Of a DNA stretch of 37,515 bases, positions 16,121 to 25,309 are shown piece by piece; within the stretch, counting starts at the first letter, position 1; the number at the start of each line of letters is the position of its first letter. Source of the DNA: Thiohalocapsa halophila (GTDB lineage Bacteria > Pseudomonadota > Gammaproteobacteria > Chromatiales > Chromatiaceae); NCBI RefSeq assembly GCF_016583825.1, contig NZ_NRRV01000054.1, positions 1-37,515 on the forward strand, read 5' to 3'. Both the position numbers and the translations under genes were made by a program. A model generated the notes under the pieces. That model worked only from the letters and a program-made list of their open reading frames with translations, was not told the DNA's origin and did no database searches.

Positions 16121-16858
16121 TCACTGCGCGGCGATCCGCTCCTCGAGCGCCAGTGCATTCTGCACCGCATGGCCTGCTTCGTCGTTGTCGAAATAGCAAT
16201 AGACGTCCAGATCGCGGCGGAGCCAGTCGCGAATGCGCTCCGCCCAGGCATCCAGCGCGGCGCCGTCGTAGCGGCCCTGGTAGGCGGCGTCCGGCCCGTG
16301 CAGGCGGATGTAGACGAAGTCCGCGGTCACGGTGGGCTCGGTGACGAAGCCGTCCAGCTCGTAGATGCAGAAGGCGGCGTTGTGCTGCGTGAGTAGCTCG
16401 CAAGTCGCCAGGGTGAGCCAGCTGTGGTCGCGGAGCTCGAAGACCCAGCGGCGCCCAGGCTCCAGGCGCTCCAGCGTCTCCAAAAAGCTCGCGAGCCGCT
16501 CGGTGTTCTGATGCCAGCGCGGCGGCAGCTGGAACAGCACTGGCCCCAGCTGGCGACCCAGCGCTGCCATGCGCTCGAGGAAGGGCGGGACGGTATCGCC
16601 CGGGTCCTTCAGCTTCTTCATGTGAGTGATGTAACGGCTCGCCTTGGCGGCGAAGACGAAATCGGCCGGCACCGCCGAGCGCCAGTGCTCCAGGGTCTCT
16701 GCGGTGGGCAGCTGGTAGAAGGCGTTGTTGATCTCGGCGGTAGCGAGCCGCTCGGCATAGTGGCCCAAGCGCTGGTCGCTCGGCAGGTCCTCGGGGTAGA
16801 AGGGCCCGACCCAATGATCGTAGGACCAGCCCGAAGTGCCGATATGCGCCTTTGCCAT
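16121..16858 (-). CDS. DUF72 (YecE-like) protein
   Basis: Protein of 245 aa with the DUF72 TIM-barrel-like pattern: IGTSGWSYDHWVGPFYP at the start, EINNAFYQLPTAETLEHW, FVFAAKASRYITHMKKLKDP, GPVLFQLPPRWH, and the late FVYIRLHGPDAAYQGRY. The biochemical function of the family is not established. It starts 22 nt after the stop of the MalQ-TreY gene, with GAGG 10 nt before its ATG, so it is the third gene of the treZ/malQ-treY operon. Length is normal. Confidence 0.92.
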   Translation of the reverse strand: MAKAHIGTSGWSYDHWVGPFYPEDLPSDQRLGHYAERLATAEINNAFYQLPTAETLEHWRSAVPADFVFAAKASRYITHMKKLKDPGDTVPPFLERMAALGRQLGPVLFQLPPRWHQNTERLASFLETLERLEPGRRWVFELRDHSWLTLATCELLTQHNAAFCIYELDGFVTEPTVTADFVYIRLHGPDAAYQGRYDGAALDAWAERIRDWLRRDLDVYCYFDNDEAGHAVQNALALEERIAAQ

Positions 16859-16880
16859 GGCTCGTCTGCCTCGCGTGTCG

Positions 16881-19800
16881 TCAGAATCCGCTGGCAGGGC
16901 CGTGCTCCAGCCCGTGGTCGGAGCCTTCGTCCGCCGGGGTCAGCAAGGCTGCCGGGAAGTGTCGCAGCGCCTCGGCAACCCGCAGCACCTGGTGCCCGTC
17001 TCGCCGCGCCGCGTCCAGCCGGCTGCCGCCGAGGCGCTCGCGCCACGCAGGCCCGGGGACGCTCACCAGGGTTGCCTGCCAGTCCGCGGTCGTGAACAGG
17101 TCTGTGCGCACGACGGCGGGCGCATTGGCCGGATCGCCGTCCAGGGCAAGCGTTGCCAGCAGCCTGGGCACGATCACCACCAGGGCCCGGCCGTCTGCCT
17201 GCCGCGGCAGCATCCGGGCGAAGGCGCAGACGTGCTCGGCGTGGGGGCCGGTGACTTCGAGGGGACGGTAGTCGCCGTCGGCGAACAGGGTCGGGTCCTG
17301 CCCGCGCAGCGCCAGCACCCGGTGGATCAGGTGCAGCTTGGCGCGGCCGTCGGCGGCGAGCCAATCAGGCGCTGGGCCTTGCGTCTCGGTGCGCAGGCCC
17401 TCCAGCAGCGAGCCGCGCCGGTCGAAGTCCACGGGCCGGCGGTTGTCCGGATCCACCAGGCTCAGGTCCCAGAGCTCCGTGCCCTGGTAGACGTCGGGCA
17501 CACCGGGGGCCGTGAGCCGCAGCAGGGTCATGGCCAGGCTGTTCAGCAGGCCCAGATGTGACAGCGGCCGGGCGAAGGCGGCGAAATCCGCGAGGAACGC
17601 GCTGCTGCGGCCGGGGTCCAGGGCGGCCTCGACGAAGGCGCTCAGCGCGGCCTCGTAGTCGGCGTCGGCATTGGTCCAAGCGGTGTGCAGCTTGGCCTCC
17701 CGCGCGGCCTTGAGCATGTAGGCGGCCACGCGCTCGCGCAGCGCCGCCAGCGTCTCGTCGTCGGGCAGCGCAGCGGCGTCATCGCCGGTGGTGGCGGCAA
17801 GCGGCCAGACGCCGAGCAGGGTCTGGTAGAAGAGATACTCGGCGGCGGCATCCGGCTGCCGCCCACCGGCGTCGTCGCTGCGGTGCAGGCGGCGGTTCCA
17901 CAGCGCCCAGCGCTGGGTGCGGGCGCTCCAGGCAGCGGGCAGCTCGGAGAGCACGTGCAGGCGCGCGCGCACGTCCTCGGAGCGCTTGGCATCATGGGTG
18001 GAGCCCGCCAGCATGGCGTGCGGCCAGTCGTCTCGCCGGCGAATGCAGGTGCGGTGGAAGTCGTCCACGCTGGTGCCGGCGCGGTCCGGGTCCGCCCCCA
18101 CCTCGTTCAGCGACACCAGCCGGTGCCAGCGGTAGAAGGCGGTGTCCTCCACGCCCTTGGCCGTCACCGGCGCCGTGTATTGCTGGAACTTGCGCGCGAG
18201 GCGCAGCACCCGTGCGCGGTAAGCGTCCGGCTTGCCCTCGGCGATGTCCGTGAGCAGCACGTCGCGCACTAGCTCGAAGACCGTCAGGTCGGGCATGCGC
18301 GAGCGCCGGCGGGCCTCGGAGACGGCCTTGAGCACCTGGTGGCGGTCGCTGGCGGCGCCGCCGCGCTCCGACAGATAGGTCCGGTACACCGGGAAGCAGG
18401 CGATCACCTCCATCAGCGCCGCACGCAGGCCTTCCAGGGTGTAGTCGCGGGTGTGCGGGTCCATCTCGGCGATGCGTGCAAGCTCGCTCGCGAGCACGTG
18501 CAGCTCGCTGGAGAGCATGTGGCGCATCACCTCGCGCTTGGCGGCGTAGGTTTCGTCGGGGAAGGGCTGGCGGCAGCCGCCGAAGGCGCGGCAGGTGTCG
18601 GCGAGCGCATCCAGACCGTCGGAGGCCACGAACAGCCCGTCGCAGAGCGCCGCGAAGTCATAGCCGGTGGTGCCGTGCACGGCCCAGTCCATGCGCAGGT
18701 GCTCATCGCCCACCAGGATCTTCTCGGCCACCAGATAGAGCGGGCGGTCGTCGTCGCGGGGCGTGCGCGTCGGCGCCAGGGCTGCCGCGGCGCGCTTCTG
18801 GAGGGTCTGGAAATAGCCCGCCGGGTCGTAGAGGCCGTCCGGGTGGTCGATGCGCAGCCCGGCGATGCGGCCCTCGCCGATGAGCGCCAGCACCAGGCCG
18901 TGAACCGCGTCGAAGGCGTCCGGATGCTCCATGCGCAGGGCCGCCAAGTCGTTAATGTCGAAGAAGCGGCGGTAGTTGATCTCGTCGGCGGCGACGCGCC
19001 AGTGGGCGAGCCGATAGGCCTGGGCCTCCAGCAGGGCATGCAGCCGCGCGGTGTCGGCCGGGTAGTCCGCGGCGCCGTTGAAGTCCTTGACGCAATCCTG
19101 GACATAGCGGTCCAGATCAGCGTGCGCGCGGCAGAGCTCGGCGAGCCGGCCCTTGTGCAGCTCCTTATCGCGGCGGCGGGCGGCGAGCGCGTCCGCCTCC
19201 AGCGCATCCCGCGGCGGCAGGTTGCCGAAGGCCGTCACCAGGCTTTCGAAGGCGGTGAGCGCCGCGGCGGCGTCGCTGTCCGTCGTCTCCGTCGCCCCCA
19301 GGCGCTCGCGCAGCGCCGGCAGGCCGGGGCCGAGGATGCGCGGATACTCCCGCGGGTCGATGGGGAAGTGGTGCTCGTAGTAGGCGACGTGGAAGGCACC
19401 GTCGTCGCAGGCCAGCACCAGCTCGCCGGTGTCGAGGATGGCGCCGTAGTGGTCCCCAAGCACCGGCACCAGCACCTTGTCGTGCAGCTCCTGCTTCAGC
19501 GGGTGCCAATCGATGTCGAAAAACGGGGCGTGCTCGGCGGCCTGGCCGTTCTCCAGCACGTCCAGCCACCAGGCGTTCTCGGCGCCCATGATGCCGACGT
19601 GATTCGGCACCAGGTCCAGGATCTGCCCCATGCCGTGGGCGGCCAGTGCGGCGCAGAAGCGGTCGAAATCGGCGCGGCTGCCGAGCTCCGGATTCAGCTG
19701 GTCGTGGGCGACCACGTCGTAGCCATGGGTGCTGCCGGGCCGGGCCTTGAGATACGGGGAGCAATAGACATGGCTGACACCCAAAGAGGCCAGGTAGGGC

Positions 19801-22241
19801 ACCAGCGCCGCGGCGTCGGCAAAGCCGAAGCCGCCGTGCAGCTGCAGCCGGTAGGTGGCCCGGGGAATGGTGGCCGTCAGCGGCGCTGCAACCGCGGGTG
19901 ACGCGGCCGGGTGGGCGCCGGCGGCAGCGTCGGCGCCGCTGGGTGCACTGCCGGGCGCACTGCCGGGCGCACTACTGGGGGCGCCGCGGGGCGCGGCACT
20001 CGCCGTGCCGCGCTCGCCGCGCACCGCCTCCAGCGCGCCGGCCACCGCCGGCTCGGCCAGCCAGTGCTCAAGCTCCAGGGGCTGGCGGCGGCGCCAGTTG
20101 GGATGGCGGCCGGCGCTGCCGGGCAGGTTCACCTGCTCGCTCTCGCCGAGCAGGTCCGCGGTCTGCACCAGCAGCAGCTTGGACGGCGTGCGCGCCAGGT
20201 AGCGCTGCACCGCGGCGATGTGCGCGGGGGTGAGCTCCGGTAGCGCCACCGGGTCCGTCTCGCCGTCGGCGGGCAGCAGGTCTGCCTTTGCCAGGGCGAG
20301 CAGCAGCCGGGCGCGGTCATTGGTGCGCGCCAGCAGGCGCTCGGTGTAGTCGGACGCGCTGGGGAAGAGGTCCAGCTCCCGGCGGTGCTCCAGGTCCACG
20401 CCGGCCCAGAAGCCGGCCAGCGGGGGCAGGTCGTGGGTGCCGGCGGTGACCAGCGCATTGGGCTCGTAGTCTTCCGGGGGCAAAAAGCCGCCGTCGGCGT
20501 CGCGCTCGAAGTAGAACACCCGGGTGGAGAGGATGCCCCAGTCCGGAATGGCGGTGCGCACTGCCTCGGGTACCGTGCCCAGGTCCTCGCCGATGATCAG
20601 GCAGCGGTTGCGCACGCTCTCCAGCGCCAGCACGCCCAGCAGGTCCCGGAAGGGATAGGCCACATAGGTGGCCGCCGCCGGGTCCGTGCCCGCCGGCACC
20701 AGGAACAGGCGCATCAGGCCCATGACATGGTCGATGCGCAGCGCCCCGGCCGCGCGCATGTTGGCCCGCAGCTCCTCGGCGAAGGGTAGATAGGCGGCCT
20801 CGCGCAGGCGCTGCGGATGCCAGGCCAGCACCTGCCAGTTCTGCCCCTTGGGGCTGAAGTCGTCCGGCGGGGCGCCGACGTGCACGCCGCTCACGTAGCT
20901 GGCGGGCGCCGACCAGCGGTCGGCACCATTCGGTGCGGCGCCCACGGCGAGGTCCAGGCAGAGCCCGTGCTGCATGCCGAGCGCCTCGCAGCGCGCCGCG
21001 GCGGCATCCAGCTGCTGGCCCGCGAGCCATTGCAGCCAGGCGAAAAACTCCACCCGCTCGGCGTGCTCCCGGGCGAAGGCCTGCACCGCCGGCGCGCTCG
21101 GGTCGCGATAGTCCGCCGGCCAATGGGCGAAGGGGTCGCTGTCCGCCGCCGCCCGCGTGTCCGCTGCGGATGCCGCCGGCGCTTCGCTCGCCAGATACTC
21201 TGCGAGCGCCTGGAAGAGCGCGAAACGGTGCAGATCCGCACCGCCGGCCTGCATGAAGGCGCGGAAGGTCCGCCCGCGCTCGCTGTCCGCCGCCAGGTGC
21301 TCGCTGCGGAAATGGCGGTAGAGCCGCTCCAGGATGTCGAGCTTGGCGCGGGCGACGCCGCCGTAGTCGATGAGCGGCGCGCTGCGCAGGGCGCGCAGCC
21401 CGGCCTGGAAGTCGTCGCTGTCGATGCGTGCCCGCACCGCCTCGCACTCGGCGAGCTCCGGCACCGCCTCGACGTCGATGTAGAGCGGATTCAGCCAGCG
21501 GCGGCTCGCGGGACCATAGGGGTCGCAGCGCTCTGGCTCGGTGAGGAAGAGCGCATGCAGCGGGCTCAGGGCGAGCATGCCGGCACCGGCCTCGGCGGCG
21601 AGGGCCGCGAGCCGGGTCAGGTCGGTGAAGTCGCCGATGCCCCAGTTGCGCGCCGAGCGCAGGGTCGGCAGCTGGGTCACCAGGCCCCAGCCGCGCTCGG
21701 GGCCGCGGTCCGGCTGCCAGCAGCGCCTGGGGGCGACGATGACCGTGGTCTCCGCCAGGGGGCGGGCATCGGTGCCGGCGCTGTCGGCGTAGAGCGCGAA
21801 GCGGTGGTAGCCGAGGTGCGCCGGTGGTGTGAGCGCCAGCTGCCGGCAGAGCCACTGGTCACCGTCGAGCCGGCGGCGGGCGCTGTCATTGAGCGCGCCG
21901 AGGTCCAGCGTCCAGGCCGAGTCGGCGCCGGTTTCTTCGGTGAGGACGCAGCGCAGCCGCGTCGGTGTATCCGTCTGCGGCAGGGTCAGCGCCAGGGTCG
22001 GCGCGGGGTCGCCCTGGCGGTGCACCAGTACCGGCGGCAGCCGGCGGCGCCACTCGGCGTCGATGGCCGCGTGCAGGCTCGTCGCCTCGGTGTCCGCATC
22101 GCCGACGGCGACCCCCAGCGCCCGCAGCAGGGTGCGGCGGGTGGCGGCATCGGGGCGGTGCTCGCGGCCCTGCACGTCGACATAGCGCTCGGCGATGCCG
22201 ACGTGCTCGCACAGGCGTTGCAGGGCGTCGTCGCTGGCCAT
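16881..22241 (-). CDS. malQ-treY: Fused 4-alpha-glucanotransferase (MalQ) and maltooligosyltrehalose synthase (TreY)
   Basis: One uninterrupted reading frame of 1786 aa. Residues about 1-745 are MalQ (GH77), with nucleophile Asp504 (LRIDHVMGLM), Glu552 (LIIGEDLGTVPEA) and Asp604 (AGTHDLPPL). A Ala/Pro/Ser/Gly linker with GSAP repeats spans about 745-790. The rest is TreY (GH13), with Asp1132 (GLRIDHPDGLYD), Glu1173 (YLVAEKILVGDEH) and Asp1417 (GSTHDAKRSEDVR). TreY turns the reducing end of a maltodextrin into a trehalosyl unit. MalQ would lengthen maltodextrins too short for TreY, so joining them makes metabolic sense. The gene lies 19 nt after treZ and 22 nt before the DUF72 gene, with AGAGGA before its ATG. 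All catalytic acids are intact. Confidence 0.95.
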   Translation of the reverse strand: MASDDALQRLCEHVGIAERYVDVQGREHRPDAATRRTLLRALGVAVGDADTEATSLHAAIDAEWRRRLPPVLVHRQGDPAPTLALTLPQTDTPTRLRCVLTEETGADSAWTLDLGALNDSARRRLDGDQWLCRQLALTPPAHLGYHRFALYADSAGTDARPLAETTVIVAPRRCWQPDRGPERGWGLVTQLPTLRSARNWGIGDFTDLTRLAALAAEAGAGMLALSPLHALFLTEPERCDPYGPASRRWLNPLYIDVEAVPELAECEAVRARIDSDDFQAGLRALRSAPLIDYGGVARAKLDILERLYRHFRSEHLAADSERGRTFRAFMQAGGADLHRFALFQALAEYLASEAPAASAADTRAAADSDPFAHWPADYRDPSAPAVQAFAREHAERVEFFAWLQWLAGQQLDAAAARCEALGMQHGLCLDLAVGAAPNGADRWSAPASYVSGVHVGAPPDDFSPKGQNWQVLAWHPQRLREAAYLPFAEELRANMRAAGALRIDHVMGLMRLFLVPAGTDPAAATYVAYPFRDLLGVLALESVRNRCLIIGEDLGTVPEAVRTAIPDWGILSTRVFYFERDADGGFLPPEDYEPNALVTAGTHDLPPLAGFWAGVDLEHRRELDLFPSASDYTERLLARTNDRARLLLALAKADLLPADGETDPVALPELTPAHIAAVQRYLARTPSKLLLVQTADLLGESEQVNLPGSAGRHPNWRRRQPLELEHWLAEPAVAGALEAVRGERGTASAAPRGAPSSAPGSAPGSAPSGADAAAGAHPAASPAVAAPLTATIPRATYRLQLHGGFGFADAAALVPYLASLGVSHVYCSPYLKARPGSTHGYDVVAHDQLNPELGSRADFDRFCAALAAHGMGQILDLVPNHVGIMGAENAWWLDVLENGQAAEHAPFFDIDWHPLKQELHDKVLVPVLGDHYGAILDTGELVLACDDGAFHVAYYEHHFPIDPREYPRILGPGLPALRERLGATETTDSDAAAALTAFESLVTAFGNLPPRDALEADALAARRRDKELHKGRLAELCRAHADLDRYVQDCVKDFNGAADYPADTARLHALLEAQAYRLAHWRVAADEINYRRFFDINDLAALRMEHPDAFDAVHGLVLALIGEGRIAGLRIDHPDGLYDPAGYFQTLQKRAAAALAPTRTPRDDDRPLYLVAEKILVGDEHLRMDWAVHGTTGYDFAALCDGLFVASDGLDALADTCRAFGGCRQPFPDETYAAKREVMRHMLSSELHVLASELARIAEMDPHTRDYTLEGLRAALMEVIACFPVYRTYLSERGGAASDRHQVLKAVSEARRRSRMPDLTVFELVRDVLLTDIAEGKPDAYRARVLRLARKFQQYTAPVTAKGVEDTAFYRWHRLVSLNEVGADPDRAGTSVDDFHRTCIRRRDDWPHAMLAGSTHDAKRSEDVRARLHVLSELPAAWSARTQRWALWNRRLHRSDDAGGRQPDAAAEYLFYQTLLGVWPLAATTGDDAAALPDDETLAALRERVAAYMLKAAREAKLHTAWTNADADYEAALSAFVEAALDPGRSSAFLADFAAFARPLSHLGLLNSLAMTLLRLTAPGVPDVYQGTELWDLSLVDPDNRRPVDFDRRGSLLEGLRTETQGPAPDWLAADGRAKLHLIHRVLALRGQDPTLFADGDYRPLEVTGPHAEHVCAFARMLPRQADGRALVVIVPRLLATLALDGDPANAPAVVRTDLFTTADWQATLVSVPGPAWRERLGGSRLDAARRDGHQVLRVAEALRHFPAALLTPADEGSDHGLEHGPASGF

Positions 22242-22260
22242 GGCAGGGTCCTCTGCGACC

Positions 22261-24174
22261 TTAGGCTGCCGGCCCGGGGGCGGGCTCGCTGCCGGTGTCC
22301 AGGTACCAGGCGGCGGTCCAGGGCGGCAGCCGGCCCGCGGCGATGGGGTCGGCGGCGTCGGCGGGCTCCACGTACAGCACGCGGCCCGGCAGCGCGTCGC
22401 GCAGGCCGGGCACCGGCAGCTCGGCCTCGCCGAGGTTGGCGAGCAGGGTCAGCAGGCTGCCGTCGCCGAGGCGCCAGCGCACGACCAGGCCGGCGTCGCC
22501 GGCGCTGTCGCCCAGCAGGTCGAAGCCGCCGGCGTGACCGTCCATGCCGGCGAGCCGCGGCACGATCTCGTCGTGGCGCAGTGACAGCAAGCGGCGGTGG
22601 AAGTCCCGCCATTGCCGGTGCGCGGACTCGTCCAGCGCGGCCCAGTCGAGGCGCGAGTGTTGGAAGGTGTCGGGATCGTTCGGGTCCGGGATGGCCTCGC
22701 GGGCGGCCTCGTCGGCGAACTCTTCGAAGCGGGCGAACTCCCGCCGACGCCCGGCGGTGACGGCGTCCGCCAGGTCCGGGCCGAAGTCGCAGAAGAATAG
22801 GAAGGGACTGTCGGCGCCCCGCGGCTGGCCCATGAACAGCAGCGGCGGCGACGGCGCCAGCAGCTGGATCGCGGTGGCCGCGCGCAGGGCGGGCTCGTTG
22901 CTCAGCTGGTGGATGCGCTCGCCAAAGGCGCGGTTGCCGACTTGGTCGTGGTTCTGCAGAAAACTGACGAAAGCCGTCGGCGGCAGATGCGCGCTGGGGC
23001 TGCCCCGCGCCGCCTCGTCGCGGAAGCCGGAGCGCTCGCCCTGGTAGCCGAAGCCCTCCGCCAGGGTGCGGGCGAGCCAGAACGCCGGCTGCTCGCCGTA
23101 GTCGGCGTAGTAGCCGTCGCGCTGGCCGGTGAGCAGCACATGGGCGGCGTGGTGGAAGTCGTCGTTCCACTGCGCGACATACCAGCGCGGACTCTGGTCC
23201 GGGCTGCGTGCCAGGTAGCGGGCCGTGTTGGCGTCGTTCTCCAGCACCAGGTGGACCCGGCGGGCGCGGCCGGGGCCAGCGGCGACGGCCTCGGCCAGCT
23301 CGGTGAGGATGTCCGGCTCGCTGTCGTCGGCGATGGCGTGCACGGCGTCGAGGCGGAGCCCGTCGAAGCGGAATTCCTCCAGCCAGTACAGCGCGTTGTG
23401 GATGAAGAAGTCGCGCACCGGCCGGCTGTGGGCTCCGTCGAAGTTGAGCCCGGCGCCCCAGGGCGTGTGATGGCGCTCGGTGAAGAACTGCGGTGCGTAC
23501 AGATGCAGATAGTTGCCCTCGGGCCCGAAGTGGTTGTAGACGACATCCAGGAAGACCATCAGCCCCAGTGCATGGGCCTGCTCCACGAAGGCCTTCAGGT
23601 CCTCCGGGCGGCCGTAGCCGGCGAAGGGCGCGAACTGGAACACGCCGTCGTAGCCCCAGCCGCGGGCGCCGGGGAAGGCCGCCACCGGCATCAGCTCCAC
23701 CGCGGTCACCCCGAGCTCCGCGAGATGGCGCAAACGGCGGGCGGCGCCGGCGAAGGTCCCCTCCGGTGAGAAGGTGCCGAGGTGCAGCTCGTAGAAGACG
23801 GCCGTCTCCCAGGCCCGACCCGGCCATTGCAGCTCGCCGTCGCCCCAGGCGTAGGCGCCGGGGTCGATGACCTCGCTTGCCGCATGCACGCCCTCGGGCT
23901 GGAAGCGCGCAGCCGGGTCCGGCACCGGCTGGTCGGCCTCCAAGTGCGACGCCGTCAGGCGGAAGCGGTAGCGGCTGCCGGGACCGGCGAGGTCTGTGGT
24001 CCGCTCGAACCAGCCGTCCGCCACCGCCGCTAGGTCCAACAAGCGCTCCGGCGACGGCTGGCCGTCCAGCTCCAAGGCGACGCGCTCGGCGCCCGGCGCC
24101 CAGAGCCGAAAGCGCACCGCGCCGTCGTCGGTGACCTCGGCGCCGAAGGGCATGGGGTGACGGATGGGATGCAT
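22261..24174 (-). CDS. treZ: Malto-oligosyltrehalose trehalohydrolase
   Basis: Protein of 637 aa. It has an N-terminal carbohydrate-binding-like domain (FGAEVTDDGAVRFRLWAPGA), then a GH13 barrel with Asp276 (FDGLRLDAVHAI), Glu312 (LVLENDAN) and Asp410 (FLQNHDQVGNRA), and a C-terminal beta domain. It hydrolyses the bond next to the trehalosyl end made by TreY, releasing trehalose in the cytoplasm. It is first in the operon treZ - malQ-treY - DUF72. The ATG at 24174 is preceded by AGGAG at 9 nt, and a perfect 14-bp hairpin lies 22 bp upstream of the coding region, in the leader. Length and all catalytic residues are normal. Confidence 0.96.
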   Translation of the reverse strand: MHPIRHPMPFGAEVTDDGAVRFRLWAPGAERVALELDGQPSPERLLDLAAVADGWFERTTDLAGPGSRYRFRLTASHLEADQPVPDPAARFQPEGVHAASEVIDPGAYAWGDGELQWPGRAWETAVFYELHLGTFSPEGTFAGAARRLRHLAELGVTAVELMPVAAFPGARGWGYDGVFQFAPFAGYGRPEDLKAFVEQAHALGLMVFLDVVYNHFGPEGNYLHLYAPQFFTERHHTPWGAGLNFDGAHSRPVRDFFIHNALYWLEEFRFDGLRLDAVHAIADDSEPDILTELAEAVAAGPGRARRVHLVLENDANTARYLARSPDQSPRWYVAQWNDDFHHAAHVLLTGQRDGYYADYGEQPAFWLARTLAEGFGYQGERSGFRDEAARGSPSAHLPPTAFVSFLQNHDQVGNRAFGERIHQLSNEPALRAATAIQLLAPSPPLLFMGQPRGADSPFLFFCDFGPDLADAVTAGRRREFARFEEFADEAAREAIPDPNDPDTFQHSRLDWAALDESAHRQWRDFHRRLLSLRHDEIVPRLAGMDGHAGGFDLLGDSAGDAGLVVRWRLGDGSLLTLLANLGEAELPVPGLRDALPGRVLYVEPADAADPIAAGRLPPWTAAWYLDTGSEPAPGPAA

Positions 24175-24196
24175 GCTCAGGCTCCTGGTGCAAACA

Positions 24197-24229
24197 CTGA
24201 CCGGGGGGCCGTCCCGGCCCCCCGGTCAG
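24197..24229 (-). promoter_or_regulatory. Perfect 14-bp GC hairpin in the treZ leader
   Basis: Arms CTGACCGGGGGGCC (24197-24210) and GGCCCCCCGGTCAG (24216-24229) with a 5-nt loop. On the treZ strand it ends 22 nt before the ATG and 8 nt before the Shine-Dalgarno; the following bases (TGTTTG) are only mildly T-rich. It could be an attenuator, a leader-stabilising stem or a binding site. Confidence 0.55.
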
Positions 24230-24513
24230 CCCAAACAGCGACAACGCGGTCTCTACGCAAGCACGAGGCGTACCAGCAAGATGGACCGATCCGCCCCCGA
24301 TCGGCAGCACCGCTGCGCCGCTCCAGCCGGGTCATTTGGCCCGATACCGGGCGCAATGCCCCGCAGGCCGGCCCTCTGGCGATGCCCGGTCCGCGTCAGC
24401 GCAACGCCCTACCGGCCCCCGGATAGGCCCCGGCGGCGGCTGTAGCGGCGCTGACGTCGGCATGGCCCGGTGCTTGCGTTGGGTGACGGTAACAGCCGTG
24501 ACGCTGCCAGCAG

Positions 24514-24530
24514 CGGGTGCCCGGCACCCG
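24514..24530. promoter_or_regulatory. 17-bp palindrome, possible operator
   Basis: CGGGTGCC-C-GGCACCCG, a perfect 8-bp inverted repeat with one central base, 57 bp upstream of the small exported protein gene. The dyad form suits a dimeric regulator, but GC-rich palindromes also arise by chance. Confidence 0.25.
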
Positions 24531-24587
24531 GACTGCGCCGCTCGTCACATGGTCTCCGTCAAACACTAGCATCTGGAGGTTAACGCT

Positions 24588-24944
24588 ATGCGTAAACGAC
24601 TGCTGACTCTCGCGAGCGGTGTGGTGTCCATCGCCGCTCTTGCTTTGGCTGGCCCGGCCGCGGGCGAAGACGACGCCGGCAGCATCGATCCGGCGGAGAA
24701 GTACCAGGGCTTCGCCGAGGACAACCCGGACCTGGTGGATGACCGCGGCAACGGCCTTCCGGTGGAAGGCGAGCCGCGCTCCGAGGCGGCCATGGGCACT
24801 GCCGATACGCAGACCTATCCTGAGCCCGTGGCGGAGGACAATCCGCAGCTGCCGACGGACCGGCCCGACACCGAGCGCCCCTATGCGGGCGAGACGGACG
24901 TGCATGGGGCCTTCGGCGAGGGGAATCCGGACGTGCAGCGCTGA
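24588..24944 (+). CDS. Small exported acidic protein with repeated E-D/G-N-P motif
   Basis: Protein of 118 aa. Residues 1-26 are a signal peptide (MRKRLL, hydrophobic core, GPAAG). The mature part is acidic, Pro-rich and probably disordered. It carries three related motifs: FAEDNPDL (42-49), VAEDNPQL (81-88) and FGEGNPDV (109-116). I do not recognise a family with known function. GGAGG lies 9 nt before the ATG. It lies between divergent treZ and co-directional treS, but 365 bp separate it from treS, so it is probably its own transcription unit. A periplasmic location is likely. Confidence 0.7.
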   Translation: MRKRLLTLASGVVSIAALALAGPAAGEDDAGSIDPAEKYQGFAEDNPDLVDDRGNGLPVEGEPRSEAAMGTADTQTYPEPVAEDNPQLPTDRPDTERPYAGETDVHGAFGEGNPDVQR

Positions 24945-25309
24945 CCCTGCCAAGGCCGCGGTCTCCGGCCTCGACTCAAGCTCCGGCGCCGCAGACCGCG
25001 CGGCAGCCGGCGCTTGAAGCCCGCGCTTGGCGGCAAGGGGCATGCGCGCTTCCGCCGTCGGCGCTGCGCGGGCGCCCGCGCGGCAAGAGTCCGCGCGGCA
25101 AGAGCGACTTGCGAGCGGCAGCGAATCCGGCGCCGCTTCCTATACTGAATGGCATCCCCATTCACCTGACCCCCTGACCCCACTTCGATCCCGACCACGC
25201 GCGCGACAGCGGCCCCGCAGCCTAGCCCGACACAGCTAAGACGTCCGGGCTCGGTGGGGGCGCCCGCCCGCCGCATCCTGGCATGACGGTCAAAGCAGGA
25301 GCCCGGAGG
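24945..25309. other. Intergenic region upstream of treS
   Basis: 365 bp. It holds a short direct repeat (CGCGCGGCAAGAG twice, about 25078-25107), a -10-like TATACT overlapping a 19-bp inverted repeat (25141-25164), and CCTGACCCC twice just after. An in-frame ATG at 25283 is a weaker treS start. Confidence 0.5.
25141..25164 (+). promoter_or_regulatory. Candidate treS promoter -10 with overlapping inverted repeat
   Basis: TATACT (25141-25146) is the best -10-like sequence in this GC-rich gap. Its last base begins TGAATGG-CATCC-CCATTCA (25146-25164), a perfect 7-bp inverted repeat. A dimeric repressor bound here would block the promoter. No convincing -35 box is seen, so both readings are tentative. 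Confidence 0.35.

Larger units (their letters stand above)
24175..24587. other. Divergent intergenic region of treZ
   Basis: 413 bp between divergent treZ and the small exported protein gene. It contains the 24197-24229 hairpin and a 17-bp palindrome at 24514-24530. The promoters are not obvious by eye. TCTGGAGG precedes the ATG at 24588. Confidence 0.5.

Noticed and set aside
18339..19901. 520-aa plus-strand open frame, and a similar one at 20817-22760
   Set aside because: Both are antisense to MalQ-TreY and TreZ, whose catalytic motifs fix the true strand.
24197..24229. Rho-independent terminator
   Set aside because: The stem is strong, but no T-tract follows on either strand and it lies in a divergent promoter region rather than after a gene.
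25283..25309. Upstream ATG start for treS
   Set aside because: It has no Shine-Dalgarno; the ATG at 25310 has AGGAG at 8 nt and family-like length.
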